Shown here in pieces: positions 17,786-25,053 of a stretch of DNA of 64,000 nucleotides. Source of the DNA: Porticoccaceae bacterium (GTDB taxonomy: Bacteria; Pseudomonadota; Gammaproteobacteria; Pseudomonadales; Porticoccaceae). The stretch is taken from NCBI GenBank assembly GCA_902557735.1, contig CACEBC010000003.1, positions 38,670-102,669 of the forward strand, given 5' to 3'. Under the pieces are notes generated by a model. The model searched no databases. It saw nothing but the letters and a program-made list of their open reading frames with translations, and was not told the DNA's origin. Positions within the stretch are counted from its first letter, which is position 1. Each line of letters opens with the position of its first letter. The position numbers were made by a program, and so were the translations under genes.

Positions 17786-17809
17786 TGGCGGAAGAGGTAG
17801 GAGTCGAAC
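17786..17809 (-). repeat. selC 3'-end fragment (att-like copy B)
   Basis: Twenty-four bases identical to the 3' end of selC (TGGCGGAAGAGGTAGGAGTC then GAAC), in the same orientation as the intact gene. The match stops after GAAC. Read as the far attachment site of an earlier integrated element. Confidence 0.85.
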
Positions 17810-17953
17810 AACTTTATATCATACTGTTTTAAATGACTTTTTTGACGCTAAATCAATAACAAGCATCTTGTTGTACCACTGGTTGTACCACTTAGCCATT
17901 ATACAAATGCTGTTTTAAATCATAATCCATTTCTCTGCTCGCGCGCGATAATA

Positions 17954-18012
17954 CCCCCCATGGGACAAGACAGATATGCTTATGAGTATGTACCTTGGCA
18001 GATACAAAAAAG
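17954..18012 (+). repeat. Dispersed repeat R, copy 5
   Basis: CCCCCCATGGGACAAGACA, variable middle, TACCTTGGCAGATACAAAA. It starts ~168 bp after the selC fragment at 17786. Confidence 0.85.
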
Positions 18013-18094
18013 GTTAATAAACAGACTTCAATAGCTCCAGTATCTACTCTGTCAAAATCTGCTTGAGGGAAAATTTACTAACATTATGATCCTA

Positions 18095-19231
18095 CTAACT
18101 GATTTCTCGGAAACAGTTTTGCACTTCCTCAACGAAAAGCTGGGGTTCCTCAAATGCTGCAAAGTGACCACCTTTGTTTAGCTCGTTCCAGTAGATAATA
18201 TTTGTATAAACGCGCTCTGCGAAACGTCGACTGGTTCTAATGATTTCCTTTGGGAATATACTTGCGCCCATTGGGACTTTAACTTCGGAAATTTCTTTGA
18301 ATATGTCAATACTCTCCCAGTAAAGTCGGGCTGAAGAGGCTCCCGTGTTACTCACCCAGTACACCATTATATTATCGAGAATTTCATCTCGAGAAATTAC
18401 GTTCTCCGGATTTCCATCACAATCTGTCCATGCATAGAATTTTTCAATAATCCACGCGGCCTGAGCTGTTGGAGAGTCTGCCAAACCGTAGCCCAAACTT
18501 TGCGGGCGAGTTGATTGTTGTTTTGCATATCCGGAGTCCCAGTCCGCATAGAATTTCAAACTCTTGAGCGCGGATATCTCAAAATCGTTTAGATCGGTCG
18601 CGCTCTCGTCTGGGGGAACAAAGACTAGATTGAGATGAATCGCCCGGCAATGGTCGTGATCTTGCCGAGCTATACAATATGTAACAGCAGAGCCCCAATC
18701 TCCACCTTGAGCTAAATACCAGTCGTATCCGAGACGTCGCATCAGTTTAGCCCAAGTATCACCTATTTTTTCAACTCCCCAACCCGCCTGCTTTGGTTGT
18801 CCAGAAAATCCATATCCCGGCAACGAGGGTATGACCAAGTGAAAGGCATCTGCTGATTTCCCCTTGAACTTTTGGGGCTCCGTTAAAGGCTCTATAACCC
18901 TCAAGAATTCAACCACAGAACCCGGCCAACCGTGAGTCAGTATCAATGGTCGGGCATGGGGATTACTTGAACGAATGTGCATGAAATGAATATCCAATCC
19001 GTCAAAATTTGTCGTAAAATTTGGCCATCTGTTAATTCGTTGCGATAATCTTTGGAAGTCATATTTGTTTCGCCAGTGATCAATTATCTGGCGCAAATAG
19101 GACACAGGCACGCCTTGACTCCAGTCTTTAACGGTCTCCTCATCGGGCCAACGTGTGGCGCATAATCTCGCCTTGAGATCCGATAATGTGGCGTCGTCAA
19201 TAATCAATTCAAAGTTACGAATTTGTTCCAA
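18095..19231 (-). CDS. Epoxide hydrolase, microsomal-type alpha/beta hydrolase
   Basis: 378 aa with an N-terminal EHN domain (about 1-110) and an alpha/beta-hydrolase core. HGWPGS (100-105) is the oxyanion-hole motif, GGDWGS contains the nucleophile Asp178, and NKGGHFAAFE near the end supplies the catalytic His. These residues match epoxide hydrolases that open epoxides to diols through an ester intermediate. Natural substrate unknown. Cytosolic, monocistronic. A halohydrin-dehalogenase-like gene at 57725 makes epoxides in principle, but the two are 39 kb apart. Confidence 0.88.
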   Translation of the reverse strand: MEQIRNFELIIDDATLSDLKARLCATRWPDEETVKDWSQGVPVSYLRQIIDHWRNKYDFQRLSQRINRWPNFTTNFDGLDIHFMHIRSSNPHARPLILTHGWPGSVVEFLRVIEPLTEPQKFKGKSADAFHLVIPSLPGYGFSGQPKQAGWGVEKIGDTWAKLMRRLGYDWYLAQGGDWGSAVTYCIARQDHDHCRAIHLNLVFVPPDESATDLNDFEISALKSLKFYADWDSGYAKQQSTRPQSLGYGLADSPTAQAAWIIEKFYAWTDCDGNPENVISRDEILDNIMVYWVSNTGASSARLYWESIDIFKEISEVKVPMGASIFPKEIIRTSRRFAERVYTNIIYWNELNKGGHFAAFEEPQLFVEEVQNCFREIS

Positions 19232-19537
19232 TTTTTTCCCCTTGCATTTTGTTTTGAGGTTATTAATTTAAACTGATCGAACAGAATCGTTTGCAGCATA
19301 ATCGAATCTTGCCTCCCATTTCGCCTAATAATGCGTTAAATTAACCCTGCATCGGTGATTAGGCAGATCGCTTTAATTATTTTTAGTCGGAAAAGCTAAC
19401 ACATTTCCTCACTTTCGATATCCCCATTTCATGCTTTTAATGCATACTATAAATCAATAGTATGCATTTGAGGAATGTATACATAGACCCAATCTAGCAA
19501 TTATTGGAATTAATTTACTTGTCCGAGGGGGACGAAC
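19232..19537. other. Intergenic, 306 bp, with an 11-bp perfect inverted repeat
   Basis: Divergent promoter region between the epoxide hydrolase and the tiny-gene cluster. Apart from the inverted repeat at 19439-19468 and a nearby GTATAC palindrome, nothing else is recognised. Confidence 0.5.
19439..19468. promoter_or_regulatory. Perfect inverted repeat upstream of the tiny-gene pair
   Basis: AATGCATACTA-N8-TAGTATGCATT, 11-bp perfect arms, 70 bp before the first tiny gene. No T tract on either strand, so an operator is more likely than a terminator. Confidence 0.55.
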
Positions 19538-19624
19538 ATGGAAATAACAACTGGCACAATGGTCTTTACGTGTGTACTGCTGACCGCAATCTTTTTATCC
19601 GAGTTTTGGCTAAGGGACGATTAG
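19538..19624 (+). CDS. 28-aa membrane micropeptide
   Basis: ATG at 19538 preceded by GAGGGGGA at good spacing. The 28 codons encode a single hydrophobic helix: MEITTGTMVFTCVLLTAIFL, then a short charged tail ending RDD. The next small frame starts 3 nt after the stop and a strong terminator follows both, so this looks like a true bicistronic micro-operon. Function unknown. Too short for homology judgement by eye. Confidence 0.55.
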   Translation: MEITTGTMVFTCVLLTAIFLSEFWLRDD

Positions 19625-19627
19625 AAG

Positions 19628-19705
19628 ATGGTGAACTTAAAATGTAAGTGCTGTGACTGCTGCACATGCACATGCTGCTCGAAACAGATTTCTCAGGCCC
19701 TCTAA
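19628..19705 (+). CDS. 25-aa Cys-rich micropeptide, metallothionein-like
   Basis: Starts 3 nt after the 28-aa gene. The product has eight Cys in 25 residues, packed as KCKCCDCCTCTCC (5-17), followed by SKQISQAL. Such density is typical of thiolate metal-cluster peptides, but it matches no metallothionein family I know. No good ribosome site of its own (AGAAG), so translation by coupling to the upstream frame is assumed. A rho-independent terminator begins 21 nt later. Expression is unproven; an accidental frame cannot be excluded. Confidence 0.45.
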   Translation: MVNLKCKCCDCCTCTCCSKQISQAL

Positions 19706-19725
19706 TCCCGCCTATGGGATATTTT

Positions 19726-19752
19726 AAAGGGGCCCAAAGGCCCCTTCTTTTT
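19726..19752 (+). terminator. Rho-independent terminator after the micropeptide pair
   Basis: AAGGGGCC-CAAA-GGCCCCTT, an 8-bp perfect stem, followed by CTTTTT. Confidence 0.9.
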
Positions 19753-19908
19753 GCCAGCTTTTTGACCGCGGGCGGTGTGCATTTGTAACCGAGAAAATAT
19801 CACTTAAGCAACATACCAACGACGCCGAGGCAATTGCCCAAATACATTGCAGGCTCGCATCATGCGCCTCGCCATCTCTGCCTAATCGAGCAACAAAGGA
19901 GTGTAAAT

Positions 19909-20043
19909 TTGAAAACTTTTAATTACTTTGACGTGACTTGGTGGCAAGTTGGAGATATGCCCCATGCCCATGAAATTATTTTTGGCTTGTTAGCGGTTGG
20001 GTTCATTTTATGGGGAGTATATTCCCTAAGTAATAGAAGTTAG
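19909..20043 (+). CDS. 44-aa single-span membrane protein
   Basis: TTG start at 19909 chosen because AAAGGAG lies 7 nt upstream; the frame stays open 25 codons further but without support. The product begins MKTFNYFDVTWWQVGDMPHA and continues into one transmembrane helix (IIFGLLAVGFILWGVYSL). Same strand as the micropeptide pair but after their terminator, so separately transcribed. Function unknown. It is the third tiny membrane gene type in this zone. Confidence 0.55.
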   Translation: MKTFNYFDVTWWQVGDMPHAHEIIFGLLAVGFILWGVYSLSNRS

Positions 20044-20180
20044 ACAAGTGGGTCTGAGCGATAACTGACCTAAAACATGTGCCAGTATCCGCATTTCGCT
20101 TCGAGTAGTTTCTAACTCAAGACAGCCCAATCATTGAGACTTTGCCGCTGCTCGACCAGAGTTCATGGCCCGAGTTGGAG

Positions 20181-21034
20181 CTAGCTAGGGTTTTTGGCAA
20201 AGATCTCTCGGAGACCTTTTGAGAGTAACCTTCCGATAATCGAAAAATGGGTCTCCTCATCTAAGACCTCACCTGTAAAGTTTAAGTTAGGATAGTTTCT
20301 TTTCTGAATTTTTGTAAACATTTCCCGAACTAGACCCTCAGTATCCGCAGTTCCGAACATCTGTTTTAATGGCTCGGGCATTTCGGGATAAATCAAATGC
20401 TCTTTTGCCCCAACAGCCATGTAAACTCTGGCATCCAGATCCTTGTGGCTCCGAGCATATGTTTCTTCTTGTTTAAAAATAAACGGATAGTCCCAAGAAT
20501 ACCAAGGGCTTCCCAAGATGTAATTTTGGAAATGCAGAGGTTGATTTAAAAGAGCATATGTGCCGAATAAGCCACCCATTGAATTCCAAACAAAGTATTG
20601 GCTGAACCGCAAGCAAAACGAGATTCAACAAATTCTCTTAGCTCTGTTGTAAGGAATTGAAGAAACTTGTGTGCTCCGCTGCAAGCTAAATCATTGGCCT
20701 CGAAACCGGCATATTCAGCCATTGAAGCAGCTTGAAAGTCGTCTCTTGAGGGCGAAAAATCCCTAGTTCTTAATCTGATGAACTCGCTGCAGTTGCCGTC
20801 AATTGGGTACCCCACGCCAATCAACAATATGGGGGGAATCTCGCCACCAAACATCAGATTATTAATAGCATCACAAGCCGTTCCCAGCATATTATTTGCG
20901 TCGCTGAGGTATACAGCTGGCAATGGTTCATCGCTATCAACATCGGGAGACATAATGGTAATTTCAAAATTGTCACCTACCACTTCCGAAGGAAGGTCGA
21001 AGACAGTTGTATTTTCGATGATTGCTTTGCGCAT
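20181..21034 (-). pseudogene. Esterase (PF00756-like alpha/beta hydrolase), frameshifted
   Basis: Two overlapping frames together make one ~280-aa putative esterase. The upstream part (start 21034, MRKAIIENTTVFDLP) runs through PAVYLSDANNM and PPILLIGVGYP; the downstream part resumes at WNSMGGLFG, the nucleophile-elbow motif, and ends after THFSIIGRLL with a likely catalytic His. The break is near 20590, where one A seems lost from a GGAAATTC-type run, just before the nucleophile Ser. Either a decayed gene or a sequencing error. Flanked by cargo in the selC zone. Confidence 0.75.
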
Positions 21035-21110
21035 ATCTAAATTTCTAGTTTTTTAATATTTGGTTGAAGAATATAATACAAAAAATAACTTTTCTAAAAC
21101 TTATGCGTCC

Positions 21111-21144
21111 CAAAAATCAAAAAGGGGCCCTGTTGGACCCCTTT
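21111..21144 (-). terminator. Rho-independent terminator of the second 43-aa gene
   Basis: Read leftward, AAAGGGGTCC-AACA-GGGCCCCTTT (10-bp stem with one T-G pair) is followed by TTGATTTTT, 14 nt after the stop of the gene at 21158. Confidence 0.85.
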
Positions 21145-21157
21145 CGTTTATTTGGTT

Positions 21158-21289
21158 TTAAACTTTATCGGTTGGCTCTTGTATACCCACTCTACTAGCC
21201 TGGAGGTCATCCCAACCAGGTCTCAAGAATGTTAGACAGGCAACAAGTGCCACTCCCGACAAGACCAAATCAGCTATAATTAAAGACAC
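21158..21289 (-). CDS. 43-aa single-span membrane protein, copy 2
   Basis: Paralogue of the gene at 7689-7820 with the same length, GTG start and an AGGAGGTGATC ribosome site. It begins MSLIIADLVLSGVALVACL and has the conserved tail RPGWDDLQASRVGIQEPTDK. The upstream ~60 bp and the downstream terminator are also conserved, so a ~230-bp unit was duplicated. Differences from copy 1 include silent changes, which supports a translated, selected frame. Function unknown. Confidence 0.75.
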   Translation of the reverse strand: MSLIIADLVLSGVALVACLTFLRPGWDDLQASRVGIQEPTDKV

Positions 21290-21428
21290 TAGATCACCTC
21301 CTTATATTATCCGTTGAAAATTATCTTACGTAGCGGGGGGCAATTAAGTTTGAACAGATTACTATCTTGCTGTTAGCTTTTAGGAGCGATTTTTAACAGC
21401 GTGGTCCCGCTCTGAAGTTAAAGCACCA

Positions 21429-21492
21429 CCCCCCATGGGACAAGACACCTGTGTTTATGTGCATGTACCTTGGCAGATACAAAAAAGAGGGG
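21429..21492 (+). repeat. Dispersed repeat R, copy 6
   Basis: CCCCCCATGGGACAAGACA ... TACCTTGGCAGATACAAAA then AAGAGGGG. It shares a further ~20 bp (TTTTAGAACTTCTGATT) with copy 7. No selC fragment is recognisable upstream. Confidence 0.9.
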
Positions 21493-21622
21493 TTTTAGAA
21501 CTTCTGATTTGGCAGTGGTTTAGAGAAATCTTGTTTGGGTTAGAATATCAAGAAGCTATGGCGAAAAATACCAGGTTTAGCACAAACTCGCAGGTGCGGA
21601 AACTGCTAGAGAGTTGGAGCAA

Positions 21623-22726
21623 ATGAAAAGTAACATTAGGATTATTTTTATAACACTTTTGATTTCAGGAATGAGCGTTACTCAAGCAAAAGAATTTAAC
21701 CACAAAACTAAGCGCGTTCCAGCTGAATGGGAGCCACAAGAGGCGACTTGGATGCAATGGCCTGGTTATTGGGAAAAAGATCATGAACGGGCATTTGCAG
21801 AGATAGCCAATATTATTTCACGCTACCAAAAACTTCATATTCTCTTCCATTCAGATCAAGTTTATGCGGATGCTCTTAAAGCGTTGACTAACATAGGGGT
21901 AGACCCTGAAGACAAAAACATCCAATGGCACGCAATACCTTATGATAATTCTTGGATGAGAGATAATGGACCTGTTTATGTTTTGAATGACAAAGAAATA
22001 AGGATTCAAAATTGGAATTTCAATGCATGGGGTGGTGCTTTTGGTTCAGATATACCCTTTAATTTAGATAATTCAGTCCCAGACAAAGTTGGCGCGATAC
22101 TTGGGATGCCTGTTGACCAGATAAAGATCGTTCATGAACGAGGCAACTTGGAGTTTAATGGATCAGATACAGTTATGCTGAATTGGAGCACCATTGGAGA
22201 TCCAAGTCGAAACTTAAACTACAGTAAAAAGCGGGCGGAGCGCGATTTGAAGAAGTACTTTGGTGTAAAACACGTTGTCTTTATCGAGGGAATCCCAGAT
22301 GGGGATCGAACCAAAGGGCATATTGATGGTATTGCCCGGTTTATTGGACCGAGAACTGTAGTCATTATCCAATGTACACCTCAGTCTTTATGTGGACGTG
22401 ATAGCAAAGAAGCTGAAATCTATGATAAGGCAGCAAAAATAATAGAAAAGGCAGGGTTCACTGTCATAAGACAACCGATCGAAGGTTATGTTAACTACAA
22501 AAACCAAATGTTTGATACTAATTACATGAACTGGCTCGTTGGAAACGGATTTGTAATTGTGCCTGGCTTTGGGAACCCGAAAACAGATATCACGGCAAAA
22601 TCGCGTATAGAGAGCTATTTTCCTGATCGTGATGTCTATCTGATTGAAATGTTAAGCTCGTGGTCAGCAGGCGGGGGAGTTCATTGTCATACAAATGATC
22701 AACCCGCCTTACCTGTTTCAAACTAA
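21623..22726 (+). CDS. Agmatine deiminase-family protein with signal peptide
   Basis: 367 aa, porphyromonas-type peptidyl-arginine deiminase/agmatine deiminase superfamily. A Sec signal peptide (IRIIFITLLISGMSVTQA) precedes the guanidine-modifying core. Motifs are ATWMQWPGYW (about 40), DNSWMRDNGPVYV (about 110; substrate Asp), HIDGIARF (about 231; catalytic His-Asp) and GGGVHCHTNDQP (about 350; nucleophile Cys). Agmatine deiminases are usually cytosolic; export is unusual and shifts the likely substrate to external agmatine or peptidyl-arginine. ATG at 21623 follows TTGGAG; a TTG three codons earlier is also possible. Confidence 0.85.
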   Translation: MKSNIRIIFITLLISGMSVTQAKEFNHKTKRVPAEWEPQEATWMQWPGYWEKDHERAFAEIANIISRYQKLHILFHSDQVYADALKALTNIGVDPEDKNIQWHAIPYDNSWMRDNGPVYVLNDKEIRIQNWNFNAWGGAFGSDIPFNLDNSVPDKVGAILGMPVDQIKIVHERGNLEFNGSDTVMLNWSTIGDPSRNLNYSKKRAERDLKKYFGVKHVVFIEGIPDGDRTKGHIDGIARFIGPRTVVIIQCTPQSLCGRDSKEAEIYDKAAKIIEKAGFTVIRQPIEGYVNYKNQMFDTNYMNWLVGNGFVIVPGFGNPKTDITAKSRIESYFPDRDVYLIEMLSSWSAGGGVHCHTNDQPALPVSN

Positions 22727-23055
22727 CTTCTATCATTTTATAAAAAACTAACTAAAAAATTTACACAAACTTTTTTAAGCATTAATTTTAGCTAGTTTCA
22801 GTGAGGTAAACCTCTTGAGCGGGAGCGATTATTCTTATAAGTCTTTTTTTGTTTCACCATTTATACCAACCCTTTTTCTTGCTACTCTTTTAATCATGAA
22901 AATCCCGATTGCATTCTAATAACCATCTTTTCTCAGCGAGGGATAGTTGTAGATTGAAGGGTGTATATATCGCAGTGAGCATGCATTTCAATCTTTAAGT
23001 GGAATCGGATAGGATTTGGAGATAAGAATTTAGCTTACCACCAATGGAGGAGAAC
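22727..23055. other. Intergenic, 329 bp, nothing recognised
   Basis: AT-rich spacer between the deiminase and the 171-aa gene. No repeat, RNA or clear terminator seen. Confidence 0.4.
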
Positions 23056-23571
23056 ATGAGTACGGTCGAAAATGAGTTTCAAACACAAGAACTTACGTGT
23101 AGTATCTTCAGCTATACGTTAGCACAATTCGAGGAACTTCAAACAGCGGAAGCGGTCCAGATGTGGGAGGATGATCTCAATGATAATTCTTGCTCCTATC
23201 CTTTGCTTGTGCAGTCCCCTTTCAACGAGTATGGTCTAAATCTATCGACTTCTATCGATGAAGAACCGAAGTCGAAGACAGTGTATGTGGTGCCCCACTA
23301 CTTTTACACCACTGCCGATTACGAGATTGAAGAGCCGATTGACGGTACTTACACGGCGATACTAGCACCAATTGTTGGGACTTTATTTGAAGGTCGACCT
23401 ATGGAATTCTTTGAGCGCGATGGAGACCAAATCTATCCCGAACTTGCAGGGGCTTCAGACGCAACTGATTTTGCCATTAGTTTCTATTGGGGTAGTGAGT
23501 TCGCTGGCTCATTTGCCCTTGCAGATGTGAACGATGACATCCTAGCTGATATAGCGAAAAAGTTTACATGA
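23056..23571 (+). CDS. Acidic hypothetical protein, 171 aa
   Basis: ATG at 23056 (MSTVENEFQT), with GGAGG immediately upstream; an ATG at 23044 contains the ribosome site and is less likely. Soluble, strongly acidic, no signal peptide or membrane span. No known family. It precedes the HNH nuclease gene by 89 bp on the same strand; an acidic small protein beside a nuclease could be an inhibitor or DNA mimic, but that is speculation. Confidence 0.5.
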   Translation: MSTVENEFQTQELTCSIFSYTLAQFEELQTAEAVQMWEDDLNDNSCSYPLLVQSPFNEYGLNLSTSIDEEPKSKTVYVVPHYFYTTADYEIEEPIDGTYTAILAPIVGTLFEGRPMEFFERDGDQIYPELAGASDATDFAISFYWGSEFAGSFALADVNDDILADIAKKFT

Positions 23572-23660
23572 CTATAAGGGTCAACCGTTACAGTAGAAAA
23601 TTAAAATCTTTCAAGGTTTAGCCTTATCTGGGACAACCGAACTGGAGTTTATCTAAGAGA

Positions 23661-24587
23661 ATGGCCAAAGATGATAGTCAGAGGGAGCGTGTAAAGCCCA
23701 GTTATCACCTGATTAAAAGACGGAGTGATTTAAATTTATCCTCTAAACATCGCCGGAAAAAAGGAAAGACTTGGTTCACCGAAACTAGCATTAGAGGCCG
23801 CCCAGTTGGGCACAAATGCGAAATAAACGATATTGTCTATATTTATATTATAGATTATGGATTGGTCGCACGAGGTAAAGTCTTAGAGAAAAAGGTCACG
23901 GAGCTAAATAATCTTTCTGAAGTGGTCACCTTCATTAACCATGAAGCGAAATATAAGGAGGTCTCATATTGGGGTGATGTTTTTTTTACAAAGTTGAGCG
24001 ATCTAGTAGACAGTACATTTTCTTTCTATGTCCTAGAAGTCCACGTGGATGTTGAGTTGTTGGATGAAGTCATGATGCTCGATCCAAAAAAAGCGAAAGT
24101 CAAAGAACAGGGGGCATGGAAGTATCTAGACGAACCGATAGAAAAGTATACTTATGAGTCAAATCAGTTATCTCCAATCATTCCCCCTCAGCTTCGACAA
24201 AAAATTCAGATTGAGTTCAATTCAGTAAGTGATCATTTTGTTTATGACGTTGATCATTTTGTTCCGAAGAATTGGGGAGGACCAGGAAACATAGAAGAAA
24301 ATCTGATTCCCCTTGCTCTCTCGGTTAATAGAAATAAGTCAGATAAGATCCCAGCAGGTCTATTTTTTGTGGCAAGTAAGATGCCGCATATTTTGGGAGG
24401 AATTAAATCTAAATATTTCAATGAGAAATACTTTTCCAAAACAAACTTTTTAAAAGATATAGAAGCTAAAGAGGACGCAAAGAAAATTACTAATATCGTC
24501 AGCGAACTGGACATAAATGATATAAAGAAATTTTACAGCGATGTCAGAAGGTTCCACTACGGGAATCATTTCGAGGAGTTATCTTAG
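23661..24587 (+). CDS. HNH endonuclease-domain protein
   Basis: 308 aa. The C-terminal half carries an HNH motif: YDVDHFVPKNWGGPGNIEEN (about 197-216) followed by LIPLALSVNRNKSDKIP. The N-terminal ~150 residues (basic, with an HKCEINDIVYIYIIDYGLVA stretch) resemble no family I can name and may be a recognition domain. Nicking or cutting of DNA is expected from the fold. It ends 24 bp before repeat R7. Candidate defence or mobile-element nuclease. Confidence 0.7.
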   Translation: MAKDDSQRERVKPSYHLIKRRSDLNLSSKHRRKKGKTWFTETSIRGRPVGHKCEINDIVYIYIIDYGLVARGKVLEKKVTELNNLSEVVTFINHEAKYKEVSYWGDVFFTKLSDLVDSTFSFYVLEVHVDVELLDEVMMLDPKKAKVKEQGAWKYLDEPIEKYTYESNQLSPIIPPQLRQKIQIEFNSVSDHFVYDVDHFVPKNWGGPGNIEENLIPLALSVNRNKSDKIPAGLFFVASKMPHILGGIKSKYFNEKYFSKTNFLKDIEAKEDAKKITNIVSELDINDIKKFYSDVRRFHYGNHFEELS

Positions 24588-24611
24588 CAATCTTGATCAT
24601 AGCCACAATAT

Positions 24612-24674
24612 CCCCCATGGGACAAAACATTTGTATTTATGTGCATCTACCTTGGCAGATACAAAAAAGAGGGG
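24612..24674 (+). repeat. Dispersed repeat R, copy 7
   Basis: CCCCCATGGGACAAAACATT ... CTACCTTGGCAGATACAAAA then AAGAGGGG, very close to copy 6. The R-derived bases run directly into a different, GC-rich gene block, marking a junction. Confidence 0.9.
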
Positions 24675-24709
24675 TTTTAGAACTCTTGATTGCGCAAAGG
24701 TTCGAATTG

Positions 24710-25018
24710 ATGGTTGGTATCGAGTCTCGGCAAGCTAGCCTAACGCAAAATCAAGGTCCCACTGCCCCTGAATCTCGCATTTCCGGGGCAGCCATCGTTG
24801 TGATAAGCTACCTGCTATTACAGCTTGAACGAATTGCCAGTGAAGATCTCGTCTTCTCCGTACTCAACGCCGTCGGCGCCGCGATGATCCTTTATTCGCT
24901 GGCGTTCGACTTCAACTTCTCGGCGATGGTGATTGAGGGGTTCTGGGTATTGATCAGCATAATCGGCATCTGGAAATACTACCGCGGTCGGCATGCAACA
25001 CGGCCGACAGAGATTTAG
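24710..25018 (+). CDS. CBU_0592-like small membrane protein at an R junction
   Basis: The C-terminal ~75 residues (VVISYLLLQLERI ... SVLNAVGAAMILYSLAFDF ... VLISIIGIWKYYR) look like a CBU_0592-type membrane domain with three helices. The frame stays open upstream through repeat R7, so its original 5' end has been replaced by repeat sequence. The ATG at 24710 (MVGIESRQAS, preceded by AAAGG) is the best current start, giving 102 aa. It may still be expressed, or may be a remnant. From about 24780 the DNA becomes visibly richer in G+C. Confidence 0.55.
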   Translation: MVGIESRQASLTQNQGPTAPESRISGAAIVVISYLLLQLERIASEDLVFSVLNAVGAAMILYSLAFDFNFSAMVIEGFWVLISIIGIWKYYRGRHATRPTEI

Positions 25019-25053
25019 TTGGCCTAACAGGAAACCTATCTCAGCGGAACGCT

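Larger units (their letters stand above)
17580..18094. other. Intergenic, 515 bp, with att copy B and repeat R5
   Basis: Contains a selC 3' fragment (17786-17809), a tandem TTGTACCACT pair near 17870 and repeat R5 (17954-18012). An imperfect 11-bp inverted repeat (CTTATCTCATC / GATGAGGTAAG) lies at 17644-17675. No gene seen. Confidence 0.6.

Noticed and set aside
20585..20612. A second possible selenocysteine recoding site in the broken esterase
   Set aside because: The break is a frame change, not an in-frame UGA.
21435..21626. A 63-codon frame beginning in repeat R6
   Set aside because: Its first third is repeat sequence and the rest is not shared by other R copies; copies 1 and 8 have early stops. 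Treated as repeat, not gene.
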